From DATHTC01 sp035456465 (lineage in GTDB: Bacteria > Actinomycetota > Thermoleophilia > Gaiellales > Gaiellaceae), in assembly GCA_035456465.1 (NCBI GenBank), contig DATIDD010000019.1, positions 1 to 15,205 on the forward strand: a DNA stretch of 15,205 bases, read 5' to 3'. The stretch's first letter is position 1. Every line of letters begins with the position of its first letter. The position numbers and the translations under genes are program-made. This document shows positions 13,110 to 15,205 of this stretch, one piece after another. The notes beneath the pieces were generated by a model. That model saw only the letters and a list, made by a program, of their open reading frames with translations. It was not told where the DNA came from and searched no databases.

Positions 13110-14211
13110 TCAGACGCGGCCGGCAGCCTTGGCGAGCAGGTACTCGTGGATGAAACCGTCGAGGTCGCCGTCGAGCACACCCTGCGCGTTCCCCGCCTCG
13201 TGGTTCGTGCGGAGGTCCTTCACCATCTGGTACGGGTGCAGCACGTAGGAGCGGATCTGGCTGCCGAAGCCGGTGTTCTGCGCCACGCCCCGCTCCTTCG
13301 CCAGCTCGGCCTCGCGCTCCTCCTCGCGCAGCTCCGCGAGGCGCGAGCGAAGCACCTTCATCGCGGTGTCCTTGTTCGCAGTCTGGGAGCGCTCGTTCTG
13401 GCACTGGACGACGATCCCGGTGGGGAGATGCGTGATTCGGACGGCCGAGTCGGTCTTGTTCACGTGCTGCCCACCTGCGCCCGAGGCACGGTAGGTGTCG
13501 ATGCGCAGGTCGTTGTCGTCGATCTCGACCGCTGCGTCGTCCGCGAGCAGCGGCGCGACGACGACCTGCGCGAAGCTCGTCTGGCGCCGGTGGGCCTGGT
13601 CGAAGGGGCTCAGGCGGACGAGGCGGTGAACCCCGCGCTCGGCCTTGAGGATCCCGTAGGCGTTCTCGCCGCGAACCGTGAACGTCGTGGACTTGAGCCC
13701 CGCCTCCTCGCCCGGCGATGCCTCGATCAGCTCCGCCTGCAGCCCGCGGTTGGACGCCCAGCGGAGGTACATCCGGAGCAGCATCTCCGCCCAGTCCTGC
13801 GCGTCGGTGCCGCCCTCGCCGGCGTGGATCGTCACGACGGCGTCCCCCGCGTCGTACTCGCCGGTGAACAGCGCCGCCTCCTCGAGGCGGTCGAGCTCGC
13901 GACGGATCGGCGTCAGCGTCGGCGCGATCTCCGCCGCCATCTCGGGGTCGAGCTCGTACAGCTCGCGCGCGTCCTCGAACTCGGTCACGAGCTTCTCGTA
14001 GCGCTCGAGCCGCCGCGCGAGCCTCGCGTGCTCGGCCGAGATCGCGGCGGCGCGGGCCTGGTCGTCCCAGAAGCCCGGCTCGCCCATCGCGGCCTCGAGC
14101 TCGGCTATGCGGGCCTGCAGCGTGGCGGGGTCAAAGGTACTCACGGACCCAGTCGAGCCGGGCCCCGAGCTCCTTCAGCTGCTCGTCCAAGGAGAGCGTC
14201 GTCTCCGCCAC
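13110..14211 (-). CDS. prfB: Peptide chain release factor 2 (RF2), with programmed +1 frameshift
   Basis: RF2 ends translation at UGA and UAA. The gene is in two frames: GTG 14211 to CTT (14136-14134) encodes 26 residues ending WVREYL, then an in-frame TGA (14133-14131). Skipping one T and reading GAC at 14132 continues for 340 residues to TGA at 13112-13110, giving 366 residues in all; E. coli RF2 has 365 with its TGA at codon 26. The slip sequence CTTTGAC is the universal RF2 site and makes RF2 control its own synthesis. The anticodon-like SPF is at 201-203 and the catalytic GGQ at 246-248, close to E. coli positions. Starting at GTG 14144 would lose the first domain. The GTG has TACCAT 8 nt upstream and no Shine-Dalgarno. 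ftsE follows at 106 nt. Confidence 0.95.
14130..14136 (-). other. Programmed +1 ribosomal frameshift site CTTTGAC in prfB
   Basis: On the minus strand GAG-TAC-CTT-TGA-C places an in-frame UGA after CUU. The P-site tRNA can slip from CUU to UUU and decoding resumes at GAC. This matches the RF2 autoregulatory site of most bacteria. The upstream internal Shine-Dalgarno is weak here: a GGGTCC about 8 nt before CTT or GTGAG 3 nt before it, compared with AGGGGG in E. coli. Confidence 0.93.
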
Positions 14212-14219
14212 AGGCGCTG

Positions 14220-14229
14220 ATGGTAGCCT
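14220..14229. promoter_or_regulatory. Overlapping divergent -10 hexamers: prfB (-) and small basic protein (+)
   Basis: On the minus strand TACCAT (14225-14220) lies 8 nt before the prfB GTG at 14211. On the plus strand TAGCCT (14224-14229) lies 7 nt before the ATG at 14237. The hexamers share two base pairs and both point to leaderless starts. This back-to-back arrangement resembles that between ssrA and the GNAT gene at 733-739. Confidence 0.45.
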
Positions 14230-14236
14230 CGCGCCG

Positions 14237-14359
14237 ATGGGACGCGGCTCCAGACCGAAGATCCGCTGGGCGAACGACCGCCGCCGCCGCAAGAAGGCGC
14301 GCGAGAAGCGGAACGCCCCGCAGCCGCGCGCCTCGCACGGCCGCGGCCGCGCCGCGTAG
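14237..14359 (+). CDS. Small, highly basic protein of 40 residues (function unknown)
   Basis: I do not recognise this protein. It starts MGRGSRPKIRWANDRRRR, continues with a KKAREKR stretch, and ends in an Arg/Gly/His tail. It has 12 Arg and 4 Lys against one Asp and one Glu, a composition seen in small ribosomal or nucleic-acid-binding proteins. Nearly every codon ends in G or C, as in real genes here. TAGCCT lies 7 nt before the ATG, the same layout as other starts in the window, and the frame is free of overlap with prfB. It is divergent from prfB, and a GNAT gene follows 33 nt after its stop on the same strand. A ribosome or RNA role is a guess from charge and neighbours. Confidence 0.6.
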   Translation: MGRGSRPKIRWANDRRRRKKAREKRNAPQPRASHGRGRAA

Positions 14360-14382
14360 CCCCGGGCGGCTCGCACCGGCGC

Positions 14383-14386
14383 CGGA
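14383..14386 (+). promoter_or_regulatory. Ribosome binding site GGAG for the GNAT gene
   Basis: GGAG lies 6 nt before GTG 14393 and supports that start. With only 33 nt after the small basic ORF, it fits an internal gene of a two-gene unit. Confidence 0.55.
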
Positions 14387-14392
14387 GCCCTC

Positions 14393-14911
14393 GTGATCGA
14401 GATCCGCCGTCTCTCCGACGACGACAGGCCGTGGGCGGTCGCGGTCGAGACGGAGAGCTGGGGCGAGCCGGTCGTGGCGCGGCTGGGCGAGCTCGTCGAT
14501 CCCACCCGGCTGCCGGGCTTCGTCGCGCTCCTGGACGGGCAACGGGCGGGGCTCGCGTCGTACGCGGTGCGAGGCGACACGTGCGAGGTCGTGACGATCA
14601 CGAGCCTGCGCGAGGGTCGCGGCGTCGCCCGCGCGCTGCTCGACGCCGTCCGGGACGCGGCGGTCGCGGCCGGCTGCCGACGTCTCTGGCTCGTCACGAC
14701 GAACGACAACCTCCGCGCGCTCGCGCTCTTCCAGCGCTGGGGGATGGAGATCGTCGCCTTCCATCGCGACGCCGTCACGGACGCGCGCAGGCGCCTGAAG
14801 CCGTCGATCGCGGCACGGGGCGCCGGCGGCATCGCCATCGCGCACGAGCTGGAGCTCGAGCTGCTCCTCGACGTGGAGGGGCGATCGGGAGCGCTTCGCG
14901 GTCACCGCTAA
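14393..14911 (+). CDS. GNAT-family N-acetyltransferase
   Basis: This 172-residue single-domain acetyltransferase uses acetyl-CoA. The pyrophosphate-binding loop is REGRGVARAL at 73-82, and the following LWLVTTNDNLRALALFQRWGM block is the typical C-terminal strand-helix in which Asn and the aromatic turn close the active site. The last 35 residues, rich in Ala, Glu and Leu, go beyond the core fold. The substrate is unknown; similarity is to general GNATs rather than RimI or a named resistance enzyme. It starts at GTG 14393 with GGAG 6 nt upstream, follows a small basic ORF on the same strand, and converges with secA across a 164-nt gap that contains two hairpins. Confidence 0.85.
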   Translation: MIEIRRLSDDDRPWAVAVETESWGEPVVARLGELVDPTRLPGFVALLDGQRAGLASYAVRGDTCEVVTITSLREGRGVARALLDAVRDAAVAAGCRRLWLVTTNDNLRALALFQRWGMEIVAFHRDAVTDARRRLKPSIAARGAGGIAIAHELELELLLDVEGRSGALRGHR

Positions 14912-14947
14912 CGGCGCGCTCCGTGCGTTCCAGGCGCGGCGCTGGGC

Positions 14948-14968
14948 GTCCCCCCAGCGAGGGGGGAC
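14948..14968. repeat. GTCCCCCC/GGGGGGAC hairpin, GGGGACAGT family
   Basis: GTCCCCCC (14948-14955) pairs perfectly with GGGGGGAC (14961-14968) around the 5-nt loop AGCGA, and the right arm continues as AGT. The arm shares GGGGACAGT with the hairpin at 11148-11172. It lies 36 nt after the GNAT stop between convergent genes, so it may also terminate transcription. Confidence 0.6.
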
Positions 14969-15027
14969 AGTGCGGACGCACGGGCCCCGAGTGGACGGCG
15001 CTCAGCGTCTCGAGGCGGGCGCCGGAG

Positions 15028-15042
15028 CCGGGCTCCGCCCGG
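15028..15042. terminator. Possible GC hairpin between GNAT and secA
   Basis: CCGGGC (15028-15033) pairs with GCCCGG (15037-15042) around TCC, 33 nt past the secA stop. No U-tract is present. Otherwise the 14912-15075 gap shows no gene. Confidence 0.3.
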
Positions 15043-15075
15043 CGGGAGCCGACCGCCGGCCGAGCGCGGGCGGGA

Positions 15076-15205
15076 TCACGCCCCGTGGCACTTCTTGTAC
15101 TTCTTGCCCGACCCGCACCAGCAGGGGTCGTTGCGCCCGATCTGCTCGTGTTCGTCGACGCGGCGCTGCTCGACGACCGGTGACGGCTGCGCGCCGGCCT
15201 CGGCG
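15076..15205 (-). CDS. secA: SecA preprotein translocase ATPase, C-terminal end (cut by right edge)
   Basis: About 43 C-terminal residues are visible, ending in TGA at 15078-15076. They hold the SEC-C zinc motif: GRNDPCWCGSGKKYKKCHG, with C-x-C-x8-C-H ligands. In SecA this motif binds zinc, SecB or ribosomes and is located at the extreme C-terminus after a variable linker, as here (AEAGAQPSPVVEQRRVDEHE). SecA drives protein export through SecYEG. Other proteins can carry SEC-C, but its terminal position and the secA-prfB gene order known from actinobacteria favour SecA. The motor domains lie beyond the window. Confidence 0.88.
   Translation of the reverse strand, partial: AEAGAQPSPVVEQRRVDEHEQIGRNDPCWCGSGKKYKKCHGA

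Noticed and set aside
11255..13153. 632-codon plus-strand open frame across ftsE and ftsX
   Set aside because: It is antisense to two well-supported genes and its His/Arg/Asp-rich composition is typical of a shadow.

Overview
The window is about 70% G+C with a strongly GC-biased third codon position. It carries a typical bacterial core block: secA end, prfB, ftsE, ftsX, rnr, smpB and a one-piece tmRNA. A set of aerobic redox genes is mixed in. Gene content, order and codon use suggest a deep-branching actinobacterium, plausibly Thermoleophilia (Gaiellales/Solirubrobacterales). That placement is inference.

Layout. 1-224 (-): N-terminus of an isochorismatase-family hydrolase running off the left edge. 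361-719 (-): ssrA (tmRNA), tag ADNELALAA. 746-2667 (+): a two-domain GNAT acetyltransferase overlapping a zinc alcohol dehydrogenase by ATGA, ending at a strong GC hairpin. 2741-6467 (-): coxS-coxL-coxM operon of a form II CODH-like molybdenum hydroxylase (AYRGAGR motif). 6555-8442 (+): divergent MoxR/CoxD-type AAA+ ATPase and CoxE-type VWA protein. 8446-8922 (-): smpB. 8973-11101 (-): rnr overlapping a lipoprotein cytochrome c. 11318-13003 (-): ftsE-ftsX. 13110-14211 (-): prfB, read through a CTT-TGA-C programmed +1 frameshift. 14237-14911 (+): a 40-residue, very basic small protein and a GNAT acetyltransferase. 15076-15205 (-): SecA C-terminus with its SEC-C zinc motif.

How the parts fit. 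tmRNA, SmpB and RNase R are the three components of trans-translation, and RF2 is the release factor that acts on UGA. All four lie within 14 kb. The Cox-type cluster, its MoxR/VWA maturation pair, the ADH and one GNAT sit between smpB and ssrA, two genes that are often close neighbours. This looks like an accessory redox island inside a translation quality-control locus. The MoxR/VWA pair probably helps insert or activate the molybdenum cofactor of the hydroxylase. The hydroxylase substrate is unknown, because CoxL lacks the CO-specific cysteine loop.

Promoter logic. Six transcription-unit-leading genes have a TANNNT hexamer 6-8 nt before an ATG or GTG and no Shine-Dalgarno, which suggests leaderless mRNAs. 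Several downstream genes (coxM, ftsX, the second GNAT) and coxS have clear GGAG-type sites. No CRISPR, IS or transposase was seen. Two short hairpins share a GGGGACAGT core.
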